Assembly: GCF_010731615.1 (NCBI RefSeq)
Contig: NZ_AP022618.1
Span: 2,356,001-2,420,000 of the forward strand
Direction of reading: 5' to 3'
Origin: Mycolicibacterium insubricum
GTDB lineage: Bacteria > Actinomycetota > Actinomycetes > Mycobacteriales > Mycobacteriaceae
DNA: 64,000 bases
In this document: positions 38,518 to 48,689 of the stretch, one piece after another
How the letters are laid out: each line of letters opens with the position of its first letter
How positions within the stretch are numbered: the stretch's first letter is position 1
Notes under the pieces: model-generated
The model's database searches: none
What the model saw: the letters and a program-made list of their open reading frames with translations, nothing else
Told to the model about the DNA's origin: nothing
Translations under genes and position numbers: made by a program

Positions 38518-40341
38518 GTGGCAACGGCTAAGACGACGGTGCATCCGTACCGCTGGCTGGCACTGTTCCTGGTCCTGCTCATCGGCCTCTACCTGCTGGT
38601 ATTCCTGACCGGGGACAAGCAGGGGAAGCCGAAGCTGGGCATCGACCTGCAGGGCGGCACCCGGGTGACACTGACCGCGCGCACCGCGGACGGTTCGAAG
38701 CCATCGCCCGATGCGCTCAAGCAGGCCCAGCAGATCATCGAGACCCGCGTCAACGGTCTCGGCGTGTCGGGTTCGGAAGTCGTCATCGACGGCGAGAACC
38801 TGGTGATCACCGTGCCCGGCCCGGACGGTCGCGAGGCCCAGAACCTCGGACAGACCGCCAAGCTGTACATCCGCCCGGTGGTGCAGTCCTACCCGGTGAC
38901 CCCGCAGGAGCAGCCACAGGGCGAGGGCGCACCCGCCGGGACGCCCTCGGGTGAACCGGCGGCACCGGCCGGACAACCCGCCGCACCCGCGGCACCGGCC
39001 GAACAGCCGACCGCACCCGCGGCGCCGGTCGCTCCCGCAGAACAGCCGGCCGCCCCGGCCGCGCCCGCGGCACCGTCCGCGCAGCCGCGGCCCTACCCGC
39101 TGGACCCGGCCCCCACACCCACCCCGAACCCCGAGCCGGCAGCGCCAGCCCCGGCCGCACCCGCGGCCGGCGCACCCACCGCCGCCCCGGCCCCCGGCGC
39201 CCCGGCGACCCCGGAGATGCCCGATCCGCGCAAGAGCCGCGCCGAGCTGATCCAGCAGTACAAGCAGCTGCGCCAGAGCACCAACCCGCTGACCCTGTAC
39301 CTGGCCGCCCAGGTCACCGCGCAGCTCTGCGGTCACGACGACCCGCTGGCCGGCAACGACGACCCGGCGTTGCCGCTGGTGACCTGCTCCCAGGACGGCA
39401 AGACCGTCTACGTGCTCAAGCCGTCGATCATCAGCGGTGAGGACATCGCCGACGCCAGCTCCGGGCTGGATCAGCAGAGCTCCCAGTACGTCGTCAACCT
39501 GAAGTTCAAGGGCGCCGCCGTCGACGTCTGGGGCGACTTCACCGCCGCCAACCCGGGTACCCAGACCGCCTTCGTGCTGGACTCCCAGGTGGTCAGCGCC
39601 CCCGCGATCCGGGAGGCCATCCGCGGTGGCAACACCCAGATCAGCGGCAGCTTCACCGCGACGACGGCCAAGGAACTGGCCAACGTGCTGAAGTACGGTT
39701 CACTGCCGCTGTCCTTCGAGGCGTCGCAGGCGGAGAACGTCTCCGCCAGCCTGGGTATGTACGCGCTGCGCGCCGGCCTGATCGCCGGTGCCGTCGGCCT
39801 GGCGCTGGTGCTGCTGTACTCGCTGCTGTACTACCGCGCGCTGGGCCTGCTGGTCGCGGTGTCGCTGGTGGCCTCCGGCGCCATGGTGTACGCCATCCTG
39901 GTGCTCTTGGGCCGGCACATCGGATACACCCTCGACCTGGCCGGTATCGCCGGTCTGATCATCGGTATCGGTATGACCGCCGACTCGTTCGTGGTGTTCT
40001 TCGAACGCATCAAAGACGAGATACGCGAAGGCAGATCGTTCCGGTCGGCCGTACCGCGCGGTTGGGCCCGCGCCCGCAAGACCATCGTCTCGGGCAACGC
40101 GGTCACCTTCATCGCCGCCGCCGTGCTCTACGTTCTGGCCATCGGCCAGGTCAAGGGCTTCGCCTTCACCCTGGGCCTGACCACCATCCTCGACGTCCTG
40201 GTGGTGTTCCTGGTGACCTGGCCGCTGGTCTACCTGGCCAGCAAGACCCAGATCTTCGCCAAACCGGCCTTCAACGGACTGGGCGCGCTGCAACAGGTCG
40301 CCCGCGAGCGGCGGGCCGACGCCGCGACGGGACGGAGGTAA
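38518..40341 (+). CDS. secD: Protein translocase subunit SecD
   Basis: 607 aa. Works with SecF and uses proton motive force to pull exported proteins out of the Sec channel. Seen: first membrane helix ([18 protein letters not shown]), D-L-Q-G-G-T-R-V, the first part of the P1 periplasmic domain to about residue 125, a Pro/Ala-rich insertion (129-238) as in actinobacteria, the second part of P1 (241-400), and the C-terminal five-helix membrane domain with [20 protein letters not shown], which carries the conserved proton-path Asp. GTG start with GAGGAG. The stop is 4 bp before secF. Residues 241-400 have a near copy in the paralogue at 49595-50869. Confidence 0.97.
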   Translation: MATAKTTVHPYRWLALFLVLLIGLYLLVFLTGDKQGKPKLGIDLQGGTRVTLTARTADGSKPSPDALKQAQQIIETRVNGLGVSGSEVVIDGENLVITVPGPDGREAQNLGQTAKLYIRPVVQSYPVTPQEQPQGEGAPAGTPSGEPAAPAGQPAAPAAPAEQPTAPAAPVAPAEQPAAPAAPAAPSAQPRPYPLDPAPTPTPNPEPAAPAPAAPAAGAPTAAPAPGAPATPEMPDPRKSRAELIQQYKQLRQSTNPLTLYLAAQVTAQLCGHDDPLAGNDDPALPLVTCSQDGKTVYVLKPSIISGEDIADASSGLDQQSSQYVVNLKFKGAAVDVWGDFTAANPGTQTAFVLDSQVVSAPAIREAIRGGNTQISGSFTATTAKELANVLKYGSLPLSFEASQAENVSASLGMYALRAGLIAGAVGLALVLLYSLLYYRALGLLVAVSLVASGAMVYAILVLLGRHIGYTLDLAGIAGLIIGIGMTADSFVVFFERIKDEIREGRSFRSAVPRGWARARKTIVSGNAVTFIAAAVLYVLAIGQVKGFAFTLGLTTILDVLVVFLVTWPLVYLASKTQIFAKPAFNGLGALQQVARERRADAATGRR

Positions 40342-40345
40342 CCCG

Positions 40346-41776
40346 GTGACCGAAGACAACGGCACCCGGCGCGCCAAGCACGCCGCCGGCGACGATCCGA
40401 TCGAGGAGAGCGTGAAAGACGCCGATACCGTGGCGGTCACCACGACGGACGACGAGCCGCCGATCAGTCGCGCGGTGATCGACACCAGCGCCGTCGCCGA
40501 CGAAGACGCCACCGCCGACGCTGACGAGGCCGACGACGCTGACGACGGCAAGGATGCGCCCGCGAAGTCGAAGCCGGCCAAGCCGGATGCCGACAGCCCG
40601 CACCACGGCTTCCTGAGCCGGCTGTACACCGGTACCGGCGGCTTCGAGGTCATCGGCAAGCGCCGCATGTGGTTCATGATCGGCGGGGCGATGGTGCTCA
40701 TCGCCATCGCGAGCATCGCGATCCGGGGCTTCACCTTCGGCATCGACTTCGCCGGCGGCACCAAGGTCTCAATGCCCCAGGGCGCCGGGGCCGACCAGAT
40801 CAGCACCAGCCAGGTCGCCGACGTCTTCACCCGCAGCGTCGGCAGCGCACCGCAGTCGGTGGTGGTGGCCGGCAGCGGCAACTCGGCGACCGTGCAGATC
40901 CGCGCCGAGGCACTCGACACCCAGCAGACGCAGAAGCTGACCCAGGACCTGTTCGACGCCTTCCACCCGAAGAACCCCGACGGCCAGGTCAGCAAGGACG
41001 CCATCAGCACCTCGGACGTGTCTGCGACCTGGGGCGGGCAGATCACCAAGAAGGCCCTGCTGGCGCTGGTGGTGTTCGTCGCGATCGTGACGGCGTACAT
41101 CACCCTGCGCTATGAGCGGTACATGGCGGCCGCGGCCATGGCCACCATGTTCTTCGACCTGATCGTCACCGCCGGGGTGTACTCGATGGTCGGTTTCGAG
41201 GTGACCCCGGCCACCGTCATCGGCCTGCTCACCATCCTCGGCTTCTCGCTGTATGACACGGTGATCGTGTTCGACAAGGTCGAGGAGAACACCGAGGGCT
41301 TCGAGCACTCCACCCGTCGTACCTACGCGGAGCTGGCCAACCTGGCCGTCAACCAGACCTTCATGCGCTCGATCAACACCAGCCTCATCTCGGTGCTGCC
41401 CATCCTGGCGCTGATGGTGGTGGCCGTCTGGCTGCTCGGTGTCGGCACCCTGCAGGATCTGGCACTGGTGCAGCTGGTCGGCGTCGTCGTCGGCACGTAT
41501 TCCTCGATCTTCTTCGCCACGCCGCTGCTCGTCGCGATGCGGGAACGCACCGATCTGGTGCGCACGCACACCCGCCGGGTACTCAATCGTCGGGCCAAGG
41601 CCGCGGGGAAGGGCTCGGCGAAGTCGGCGGCGGATTCCGGCGACACCGACGACGAGTCCGGAGACGCGGACGCCGGCGAGAAGACACCGGTCGGCGCCGG
41701 TACCGGGACGTCACGACCGTCGCGGCCCAGCCGTCCCGGGCGGCCCACCGGTAAGCGCAACCCGCGCCGGGCCTGA
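40346..41776 (+). CDS. secF: Protein translocase subunit SecF
   Basis: 476 aa. Seen: an acidic, Asp/Ala-rich cytoplasmic N-terminal extension (about 1-75), first helix MWFMIGGAMVLIAIASIAI, the GIDFAGGTKV motif, the P1-like extracytoplasmic domain, and a membrane domain with TILGFSLYDTVIVFDKVEEN (conserved Asp) and NQTFMRSINTSL. The C-terminal tail is long, Ser/Ala/Arg-rich and basic. GTG start at 40346. Partner of SecD in the SecDF-YajC complex. Confidence 0.97.
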   Translation: MTEDNGTRRAKHAAGDDPIEESVKDADTVAVTTTDDEPPISRAVIDTSAVADEDATADADEADDADDGKDAPAKSKPAKPDADSPHHGFLSRLYTGTGGFEVIGKRRMWFMIGGAMVLIAIASIAIRGFTFGIDFAGGTKVSMPQGAGADQISTSQVADVFTRSVGSAPQSVVVAGSGNSATVQIRAEALDTQQTQKLTQDLFDAFHPKNPDGQVSKDAISTSDVSATWGGQITKKALLALVVFVAIVTAYITLRYERYMAAAAMATMFFDLIVTAGVYSMVGFEVTPATVIGLLTILGFSLYDTVIVFDKVEENTEGFEHSTRRTYAELANLAVNQTFMRSINTSLISVLPILALMVVAVWLLGVGTLQDLALVQLVGVVVGTYSSIFFATPLLVAMRERTDLVRTHTRRVLNRRAKAAGKGSAKSAADSGDTDDESGDADAGEKTPVGAGTGTSRPSRPSRPGRPTGKRNPRRA

Positions 41777-41779
41777 CCG

Positions 41780-43426
41780 ATGCTCCTCGGGAGAACCCGC
41801 CGCCGTGCCGTTGCCACTGCGCTGGCCCTGACGCTGGTCGCCGCGGTTCTGGGCGGCTGCGGCCGCAACGCCGGGGAGATCGAGTACGTCGTGGGTGGAC
41901 CGCTGGACACCTACAACACCAATACCGTCGCCGGCGCGGCCTCGGCGGGGCCGCAGGCGTTCGCCCGGGTGCTGACCGGTTTCGGCTACCACGGGCCCGA
42001 CGGCCAGATCATCGCCGACCACGACTTCGGCACCGTGTCGGTGGTCGGACGGGCTCCGCTGGTCCTCGACTACCAGATCGCCGAGAACGCGGTCTACTCC
42101 GACGGTGTCCCGGTGACCTGCGACGATCTCGTCCTGGCCTGGGCCGCCCAATCCGGCCGGTTCCCGGACTTCGACGCCGCCAGCCGCGCCGGCTACGGCG
42201 ATGTGGCCAGCGTGGACTGCCAGCCCGGCCAGAAAAAGGCGCGGGTGGCGTTCATCAACGATCGCAACTTCGTCGACTACATGCAGTTGTTCTCGGCGAC
42301 GTCGATGATGCCGTCGCACATTCTGGCCGACACCCTGGGCTACGGCATCGTCGAGGCCGTGCAGTCCGGTGACGTCACCCGGATGGGCGAGGTCGCGCGG
42401 GCGTGGAACACCACCTGGGCCCTGCACCCGGGCGTCGACCTCAAGGCGTTCCCGTCGTCGGGCCCGTACCGAATCGACGCCGTCCGCGACGACGGCTCGG
42501 TGGTGCTGGTCGCCAATGACCGCTGGTGGGGGCTCAAGCCGGTGACCAACCAGATCACCGTCTGGCCGCGCGCCGCCGAGATCCAGGACCGGCTCGACGC
42601 CGGAACCGTCGACGTCATCGACGTACCGGCCGGGTCCTCGGGCACGTTGACCGTGCCCGACGGTTACACCCAGCTCAAGTCGGCATCGGCGGGCATCCAG
42701 CAGCTGATTTTCGCGCCGGTGGGCGTCCTGTCGGTGATTCCGGCCCGGCGGGCTCTGGCGCTGTGCACCCCGCGCGACGAGATCGCCCGCGACGCCGAGA
42801 CGCCGGTGTCCAACGCGCGGCTCGACGCGGCGACCGACGACGCGCTGGCGGCCATGGAGAACGTGCCCGAGGCCGCGCCGTTCGGTGGCTCGGACCCCGC
42901 GGCGGCACGCGCGTCGATCGGTGGGCAGCCGCTACCGGTCCGGATCGGCTACCGCACACCCAACGCCCGGCTGGCGGCCGTCGTCGGCGACATCGCCAAG
43001 GCCTGCCAGCCGGCGGGTATCACCGTCGAGGACGCGGCCGGCGACGATATCGGGCCGCAGAGCCTGTCCGAGGGCCGCATCGACGCGCTGCTGGCCGGCA
43101 CCGGCGGCTCCACCGGCGGCGGCTCCACCGGATCCTCGGTGTTCGACGCCTACCAGTTCCACAGCGCCAACGGAAACAATCTGCCGCGCTACATCAACCC
43201 GAAGATCGACGGCATCGTCGCTGCTCTGGCGGTCAGCTCCGACCCCAAGGAGCAGTCCCGGCTGCTGCACGACGGCGCGGTGGCCCTGTGGACCGACATG
43301 CCGACCCTGCCGCTGTACCGACTGCAGCGACTGCTGATCACGTCGCCGAAAATGTCGGCCGTGACACCCAACCCGACCCGGTGGAGCGCGGGCTGGAACA
43401 TGGACCGCTGGCAGCGCACCAAGTGA
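41780..43426 (+). CDS. Peptide-binding lipoprotein (SBP family 5)
   Basis: 548 aa. Seen: signal peptide with lipobox LGGC (Cys27), then an ABC-type family 5 substrate-binding fold: the [19 protein letters not shown] segment (the SDGxPVTADD signature), [12 protein letters not shown] and [14 protein letters not shown]. No permease or ATPase genes are adjacent, so it may scavenge peptides for a distant transporter or act otherwise, as for the equivalent lipoprotein between secF and apt in M. tuberculosis. ATG 3 bp after secF; stop overlaps apt. Confidence 0.9.
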   Translation: MLLGRTRRRAVATALALTLVAAVLGGCGRNAGEIEYVVGGPLDTYNTNTVAGAASAGPQAFARVLTGFGYHGPDGQIIADHDFGTVSVVGRAPLVLDYQIAENAVYSDGVPVTCDDLVLAWAAQSGRFPDFDAASRAGYGDVASVDCQPGQKKARVAFINDRNFVDYMQLFSATSMMPSHILADTLGYGIVEAVQSGDVTRMGEVARAWNTTWALHPGVDLKAFPSSGPYRIDAVRDDGSVVLVANDRWWGLKPVTNQITVWPRAAEIQDRLDAGTVDVIDVPAGSSGTLTVPDGYTQLKSASAGIQQLIFAPVGVLSVIPARRALALCTPRDEIARDAETPVSNARLDAATDDALAAMENVPEAAPFGGSDPAAARASIGGQPLPVRIGYRTPNARLAAVVGDIAKACQPAGITVEDAAGDDIGPQSLSEGRIDALLAGTGGSTGGGSTGSSVFDAYQFHSANGNNLPRYINPKIDGIVAALAVSSDPKEQSRLLHDGAVALWTDMPTLPLYRLQRLLITSPKMSAVTPNPTRWSAGWNMDRWQRTK

Positions 43427-43947
43427 GCGATGTTGGCGAGCTGATCGTCGAGCTGACCCGAACCGTCGAGGACTTCCCGCAGCCGGGTGTGCAGTTCTGC
43501 GACCTCAGCCCGCTGCTGGCCGACCGGCACGGACTGGCCGCGGTCACCGACGCGCTCGCCGAGATCGGTGCCGGCGCCGACCTGATCGCCGGGATCGACG
43601 CCCGGGGCTTCCTGCTGGGTGCGGCGGTGGCGACCCGGCTCGGCGTCGGGATACTGGCCGTCCGCAAGGGCGGCAAGCTACCGCCACCGGTGTTCCGCGA
43701 GGAATACCGGCTGGAATACGGGAACGCCGTCCTGGAGATCCCCGCCGAAGGCATCGATCTGACCGGGCGCCGGGTGTGGATCATCGACGACGTGCTGGCC
43801 ACCGGCGGAACGGTGGCCGCCACCGTCCGGTTGCTGCAGACCTGCGGCGCGGCGGTGGCCGGCGCCGCGGTGGTGCTGGAGCTGACGGCGCTGGACGGGC
43901 GCGCCGCGGTGGCTCCACTGCCGGTCCACAGCCTGGCCCGGGTCTAG
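43423..43947 (+). CDS. apt: Adenine phosphoribosyltransferase
   Basis: 174 aa. Converts adenine and PRPP to AMP. Seen: [42 protein letters not shown] and the PRPP-binding motif [17 protein letters not shown] start overlaps the stop of the lipoprotein gene (GTGA). It is followed by rel after 69 bp, the conserved secDF-apt-rel order. Confidence 0.95.
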   Translation: MSDVGELIVELTRTVEDFPQPGVQFCDLSPLLADRHGLAAVTDALAEIGAGADLIAGIDARGFLLGAAVATRLGVGILAVRKGGKLPPPVFREEYRLEYGNAVLEIPAEGIDLTGRRVWIIDDVLATGGTVAATVRLLQTCGAAVAGAAVVLELTALDGRAAVAPLPVHSLARV

Positions 43948-44016
43948 GCGCTCCGCGGTGACCGCCCGGGAGGGAATATCCTGGAGCCGCGCCGGTTCTT
44001 GTGACGGGAGGTGGGC

Positions 44017-46401
44017 ATGAGCGATGATCCCGCGCTGATGAGCGATACCGACTCGTCGGCTGTGCCCCCGGACGTCCTGGACCAGCCGGTACCGGCCACC
44101 GCTGCGACCCCCGCGGAGCCGACCGAGCCCTTGCGGGCCGCCACCAGCGCCTCTCGGCGGGTCCGTGCGCGGCTGGCCCGGCGGATGACCGCCCAGCGCA
44201 ATGCCTTCAACCCGGCGCTGGAACCGCTGGTCACGGTGCACCGGACGATCTACCCCAAGGCCGACGTCGCGATCCTGCAGCGCGCCTACAACATCGCCGA
44301 GGAACGGCACGCCTCACAACTGCGCAAGTCCGGCGATCCCTACATCACCCATCCGCTGGCGGTGGCCAACATTCTCGCCGAGCTGGGCATGGACACCACC
44401 ACGCTGGTCGCCGCGCTGCTGCACGACACCGTCGAGGACACCGGGTACTCGCTGGAGCAGCTGACCGCCGAATTCGGTGAGGAGATCGGTCATCTCGTCG
44501 ACGGGGTGACCAAGCTGGACAAGGTGGTGCTGGGTAGCGCCGCCGAGGGCGAGACCATCCGCAAGATGATCATCGCGATGGCGCGTGACCCCCGGGTGCT
44601 GGTGATCAAGGTCGCCGACCGGCTGCACAATATGCGCACCATGCGGTTCCTGCCCCCGGAGAAGCAGGCGCGCAAGGCCCGGGAGACGCTGGAAGTCATT
44701 GCCCCGCTTGCCCACCGGCTGGGGATGGCGACGGTCAAGTGGGAACTCGAGGACCTGTCGTTCGCCATTCTGCATCCCAAGCGGTACGACGAGATCGTTC
44801 GCCTGGTGGCCGACCGGGCGCCGTCGCGGGACACCTACCTGGCCAAGGTGCGGGCGGAAATCGTTGCCACCCTGGCCGCCTCGCGGATCACCGCCACAGT
44901 GGAGGCCCGACCCAAACACTACTGGTCGATCTACCAGAAGATGATCGTCAAGGGCCGCGACTTCGACGACATCCACGATCTGGTCGGGGTGCGGATCCTG
45001 TGCGACGAAATCCGGGACTGCTACGCCGCCGTCGGTGTGGTGCATTCGCTGTGGCAGCCGATGGCCGGCCGGTTCAAGGACTACATCGCCCAGCCCCGCT
45101 ACGGGGTGTATCAGTCGCTGCACACCACGGTGATCGGCCCCGACGGCAAGCCGCTGGAAGTGCAGATCCGCACGCGCGATATGCACCACACCGCCGAATA
45201 CGGGATCGCTGCGCACTGGCGGTACAAGGAGGCCAAGGGCCGCAACAACGTTCTGCACCCGCACGCGTCCGCCGAGATCGACGACATGGCCTGGATGCGG
45301 CAGCTGCTGGACTGGCAGCGGGAGGCTGCGGACCCCGGCGAATTCCTGGAGTCGCTGCGTTACGACCTGGCCGTGGCCGAGATCTTCGTGTTCTCGCCCA
45401 AGGGCGACGTGTTCAACCTGCCGGCCGGGTCGACGCCGGTGGACTTCGCCTACGCGGTGCACACCGAGGTGGGGCACCGGTGCATCGGCGCGCGGGTCAA
45501 CGGCCGTCTCGTCGCGCTGGAACGCAAGCTGGAAAACGGCGAGGTCGTCGAGGTTTTCACCTCCAAGGCGCCCAATGCCGGGCCGTCGCGGGACTGGCAG
45601 GGGTTCGTCGTCTCGCCGCGGGCCAAGGCCAAGATCCGGCAGTGGTTCGCCAAGGAGCGCCGCGAGGAGGCGCTGGAGGCCGGCAAGGAGGCGATCGCCC
45701 GGGAGGTGCGCCGCGGCGGACTGCCGTTGCAGCGGCTGCTCAACGGCGAGTCGATGGCGACCCTCGCCCGTGAGCTGCGCTACACCGACGTGTCGGCGCT
45801 CTACACCGCCGTGGGGGAGGGGCACATCTCCGCGCGGCACGTCGTGCAGCGGCTGGTGGCCCTGCTCGGCGGCGACGACGCCGCGGCCGACGAGATCGCC
45901 GAGCGGTCAACGCCGTCGAATTACCCTGTGCGCCAGCGCAGCAACGACGACACCGGTGTCGCCGTCCCCGGGGCTCCGGGCACGCTGACGAAGCTGGCGA
46001 AGTGCTGTACCCCGGTTCCCGGCGACGCCATCCTGGGCTTCGTGACCCGCGGCGGCGGCGTCAGCGTGCACCGCACCGACTGCACGAACGCCGCTGCGCT
46101 GCAACAGCAGGCCGAGCGGATCATCGACGTCAAGTGGGCGCCGGGACCGGGTTCGGTCTTCCTGGTGGCGATTCAGGTGGAGGCGCTCGACCGGCACCGG
46201 CTGCTGTCCGACGTCACCCGGGTGCTGGCCGACGAGAAGGTCAACATCCTCTCGGCGTCGGTCACCACGTCCGATGACCGGGTGGCGATCAGCCGCTTCA
46301 CCTTTGAGATGGGCGACCCGAAGCACCTGGGCCACGTGCTCAACGTGGTGCGCAACGTCGAGGGCGTCTACGACGTCTACCGCGTGACCTCCGCCGCCTG
46401 A
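44017..46401 (+). CDS. rel: Bifunctional (p)ppGpp synthetase/hydrolase
   Basis: 794 aa long RSH enzyme making and degrading (p)ppGpp during starvation. Seen: N-terminal HD hydrolase with His98, H136-D137 and ED 140-141 ([14 protein letters not shown]); synthetase domain with [12 protein letters not shown] and [22 protein letters not shown] domain starting near [20 protein letters not shown]; the helical and zinc-finger region with [13 protein letters not shown]; and a C-terminal ACT domain. Both active sites are complete. ATG 44017 is chosen for its GGAGG at 5 bp; GTG 44011 is in frame two codons upstream. The first copy of a 62-bp tandem repeat starts inside its last codons. Confidence 0.97.
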   Translation: MSDDPALMSDTDSSAVPPDVLDQPVPATAATPAEPTEPLRAATSASRRVRARLARRMTAQRNAFNPALEPLVTVHRTIYPKADVAILQRAYNIAEERHASQLRKSGDPYITHPLAVANILAELGMDTTTLVAALLHDTVEDTGYSLEQLTAEFGEEIGHLVDGVTKLDKVVLGSAAEGETIRKMIIAMARDPRVLVIKVADRLHNMRTMRFLPPEKQARKARETLEVIAPLAHRLGMATVKWELEDLSFAILHPKRYDEIVRLVADRAPSRDTYLAKVRAEIVATLAASRITATVEARPKHYWSIYQKMIVKGRDFDDIHDLVGVRILCDEIRDCYAAVGVVHSLWQPMAGRFKDYIAQPRYGVYQSLHTTVIGPDGKPLEVQIRTRDMHHTAEYGIAAHWRYKEAKGRNNVLHPHASAEIDDMAWMRQLLDWQREAADPGEFLESLRYDLAVAEIFVFSPKGDVFNLPAGSTPVDFAYAVHTEVGHRCIGARVNGRLVALERKLENGEVVEVFTSKAPNAGPSRDWQGFVVSPRAKAKIRQWFAKERREEALEAGKEAIAREVRRGGLPLQRLLNGESMATLARELRYTDVSALYTAVGEGHISARHVVQRLVALLGGDDAAADEIAERSTPSNYPVRQRSNDDTGVAVPGAPGTLTKLAKCCTPVPGDAILGFVTRGGGVSVHRTDCTNAAALQQQAERIIDVKWAPGPGSVFLVAIQVEALDRHRLLSDVTRVLADEKVNILSASVTTSDDRVAISRFTFEMGDPKHLGHVLNVVRNVEGVYDVYRVTSAA

Positions 46402-46520
46402 CGAAGCCCGTGCGAGCGTAGTGAGTTCGGGCGAGGAGGGCGGCAGTGCGGTGGGTCGCCTGACGAAGCCCGTGCGAGCGTAGTGAGTTCGGGCGAGGAG
46501 GGCGGCAGTGTGGTGGGTCG
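46397..46520 (+). repeat. Two tandem copies of a 62-bp repeat
   Basis: Copies at 46397-46458 and 46459-46520 differ by one base; a third copy starts but breaks off after four bases. Each contains an inverted pair GCCCG ... CGGGC about 17 bp apart, enclosing GTGCGAGCGTAGTGAGTT. The first unit includes the rel stop codon. It may act as transcription end structure, or be an intergenic repeat family of the species. Confidence 0.9.
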
Positions 46521-46632
46521 CCTGCTACCCGTCGCGTCCGGAGGGGAGCGCGCCGAGTGTCTTGGCGAGTGTGCGCCAAATATCGTCGTGGTCCTCATGT
46601 CGTGAACGGTAGTCCCGTCCACCGACAACCAA

Positions 46633-46648
46633 TCGAAAACTAGTTTGA
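46633..46648 (+). promoter_or_regulatory. LexA-like box before the DUF222-HNH gene
   Basis: TCGAAAACTAGTTTGA matches TCGAAC-N4-GTTCGA at ten of twelve fixed positions; GTTTGA half-sites are frequent in real mycobacterial SOS boxes. It ends 8 bp before the -35 element of a good promoter, a position suited to repression. Some 13E12-family genes of M. tuberculosis are known LexA targets. Confidence 0.7.
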
Positions 46649-46656
46649 AAAAAGTG

Positions 46657-46684
46657 TTGACGATGACATTTCAGGGAGTAGAAT
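46657..46684 (+). promoter_or_regulatory. Sigma70-type promoter of the DUF222-HNH gene
   Basis: TTGACG (46657-46662), 16-bp spacer, TAGAAT (46679-46684), in the most AT-rich stretch of the region. The nearest downstream gene starts at 46845, leaving a leader of about 150 nt in which I see no coding frame. Confidence 0.7.
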
Positions 46685-46844
46685 AGCTAGCAAGTTCGAA
46701 TAACCGCCTCCGTGGAGGCTACGCCCGCGCTACGTCATCGCCAGGCTCGACCGTCCCGCATCGGGGTGGATGATCGGAGCCGTTGCACTATTCACCCCGA
46801 TACGCGCACCGTGTGCGCCGGTCGGGGAAGTTCGGGTGGTCGTG

Positions 46845-48440
46845 ATGACTGCTGCGGTTTGCGAGGTGACGGGTTCTGCCGTTGGTCTCGATGTGTTTCT
46901 GGATGAGTTCGACGGGTTTGTCGATCGGCTCATCGATCAGCTTGCCCCGGTGCCGGTTTCGGTGCCGGCCGGGGCTGCGGGTTCGGTCGGGCTCGCGCCG
47001 CCGGTCTGTATCCCGGTCCCAGCGGCGACGGCCGCCGGTGCCGACATCGACCGCGACGCCACCGAGAGCCACCACGGCGGCGGCCGCACGCTATTTCATC
47101 TGTTGGATGCCCCTGCGGGTGTGGTTGATGAGCCGCGGCTGCTGGCGGTGCTGAAAACCGGTGTGGCGGCGGTGAATCTGTTGCACCACCTACTCGCCAC
47201 CGCGACCGTAGCGGCCGAACGCGCCGGAATCCCGACGCGGCGGCATCTGCGTTGCGGGGCGGATCTGCTGACCGGGCTCGGGATGGCCCCGGCGGCGGCC
47301 TACCGGCTGGCCCGCGTGGGCCGCGCCGTCCCCGAACTGCCCGCCCTGACCCGAGCCGCGCGGGTCGGTGGGGTGGGGGTGGAGTTCGCCGACGCGGTCG
47401 GCAAAGGCCTGTCCCACATCCGCAGCCGCATCGAACTGACCGACGCCGACGCGGCCGAGGTCATCAGGAAATTGATGGTGCAGTCCACCCCGGCGGAGGT
47501 CAACCGTAGAGCCCGCGGCATCGCGATCGCCCGCGTCCGGGCACAGCAAGCGGCCGGTGCCACCGGCACCGACCCTGATGCCGACGCTGGGGTGCCGGTA
47601 GCCGAGAACGCCGACCTCAACACCATGACGCTGACCCACAACGACGAAGGCCGGGTCACTGCGACCCTGGATCTGGACGTGGTGACCGGCGAGGAACTAC
47701 TCGCCGCCCTGGACCCGCTGTGCCGCCCCGTCGCAGAACCCGACGGCTCCCGCGATGCCCGCCCACCGAGTCGGCGCCGCGCCGACGGGTTCGGCCAACT
47801 GCTGCGCGACTACCTCTCCGGATCCACCCGACCCCTCTCCGGCGGAGTGCTCCCCCACGTCTCGCTGATCCGTCCGATACCCGCCGTGACACCGGTTGCC
47901 GCCGGTGACGGCGGGCAATTGTGTGGCCACCGTCCCGCCGACCCGTATGTGGGCCCCGATCCCAGCGCCGGATGGTCCGACGAGTTCGTCGACATGCTCG
48001 GGTACACCGGGCCGATCAGCGCGGCCACCGCGGACCTGATCACCTGTGACTGCACCCTGGATGTGATTCATGTCGACGGCAACGGCGCCCCACTGGACGT
48101 GGGGCGCAGCCAACGGTTGTTCCCGCCGCACATCCGCCGCGCCCTGATCGCCCGAGACCGCGGCTGCGCCTTCCCCGGCTGCGGACGCCACCCCTCCTGG
48201 TGCGACGGCCACCATATCCGCCCGTGGGACCCCGACGGGGTGACCAGCCTGGATAACGGCGTGCTGCTGTGCCGGCGCCACCACACGATGATTCACCACT
48301 ACGGCTGGCAGGTCTACCTCGGCACTGACCGGCACCCCTGGTTCATCCCGCCCCCGGATCCGGCCCACCCCAACCGCCCGCGGGAGCACCTGCGCTCCCA
48401 CACCCGACGCACCCTCACGGCGCTCCCCGCCGCGGCGTAA
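46845..48440 (+). CDS. DUF222-HNH endonuclease protein (13E12 repeat family)
   Basis: About 531 aa. Seen: an N-terminal DUF222 domain of long helices (FHLLDAPAGVVDEPRLLAVL, then GLGMAPAAAYRLARVGRAVP and TPAEVNRRARGIAIARVRA), a variable middle, and a C-terminal HNH nuclease with RDRGCAFPGCGRHPSWCDGH (paired Cys for zinc), HHIRPWDPDG and NGVLLCRRHHTMIHHYGW. This architecture is that of the multicopy 13E12 family of actinobacteria, thought to be mobile or selfish. The ATG at 46845 lacks a strong ribosome binding site; GTG 46842 is equally possible. It lies in an island between rel and ppiB, behind a LexA-like box. Confidence 0.85.
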   Translation: MTAAVCEVTGSAVGLDVFLDEFDGFVDRLIDQLAPVPVSVPAGAAGSVGLAPPVCIPVPAATAAGADIDRDATESHHGGGRTLFHLLDAPAGVVDEPRLLAVLKTGVAAVNLLHHLLATATVAAERAGIPTRRHLRCGADLLTGLGMAPAAAYRLARVGRAVPELPALTRAARVGGVGVEFADAVGKGLSHIRSRIELTDADAAEVIRKLMVQSTPAEVNRRARGIAIARVRAQQAAGATGTDPDADAGVPVAENADLNTMTLTHNDEGRVTATLDLDVVTGEELLAALDPLCRPVAEPDGSRDARPPSRRRADGFGQLLRDYLSGSTRPLSGGVLPHVSLIRPIPAVTPVAAGDGGQLCGHRPADPYVGPDPSAGWSDEFVDMLGYTGPISAATADLITCDCTLDVIHVDGNGAPLDVGRSQRLFPPHIRRALIARDRGCAFPGCGRHPSWCDGHHIRPWDPDGVTSLDNGVLLCRRHHTMIHHYGWQVYLGTDRHPWFIPPPDPAHPNRPREHLRSHTRRTLTALPAAA

Positions 48441-48689
48441 CCGTCCTCGGGCAGTGATAGCAGCAACCGCGAGACCGCACCCCCCGACAGCGCCCCGCCG
48501 GGAAACCGATCCAACACAACTGAACATGCTCACCCTCAACCGAAGATGCTCTCCCACACCCGAATACGAATAACCGCTGAACCTTGACAACTCCACAGAG
48601 AAAACGCCACAGGCGGGAGCCGGGCCGGAAAACACCAGACACCGAGCCGACACCCGCCACCCCGCAGCGGATGGAAAGCTGCTACGGGA
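48441..48689. other. Non-coding spacer between DUF222-HNH and beta-lactamase genes
   Basis: Convergent spacer of 249 bp, somewhat lower in GC than its neighbours. It contains Pro/Thr-like low-complexity frames without ribosome binding sites and no clear hairpin terminator. It may hold the 3' boundary of the 13E12-type element, but no repeat of upstream sequence marks it. Confidence 0.4.

Noticed and set aside
44314..45840. 508-codon minus-strand frame opposite rel
   Set aside because: Antisense of the conserved synthetase and TGS region; no features of its own.
46397..46520. CRISPR array
   Set aside because: Only two direct 62-bp copies with no spacers between them and no cas genes in the window.
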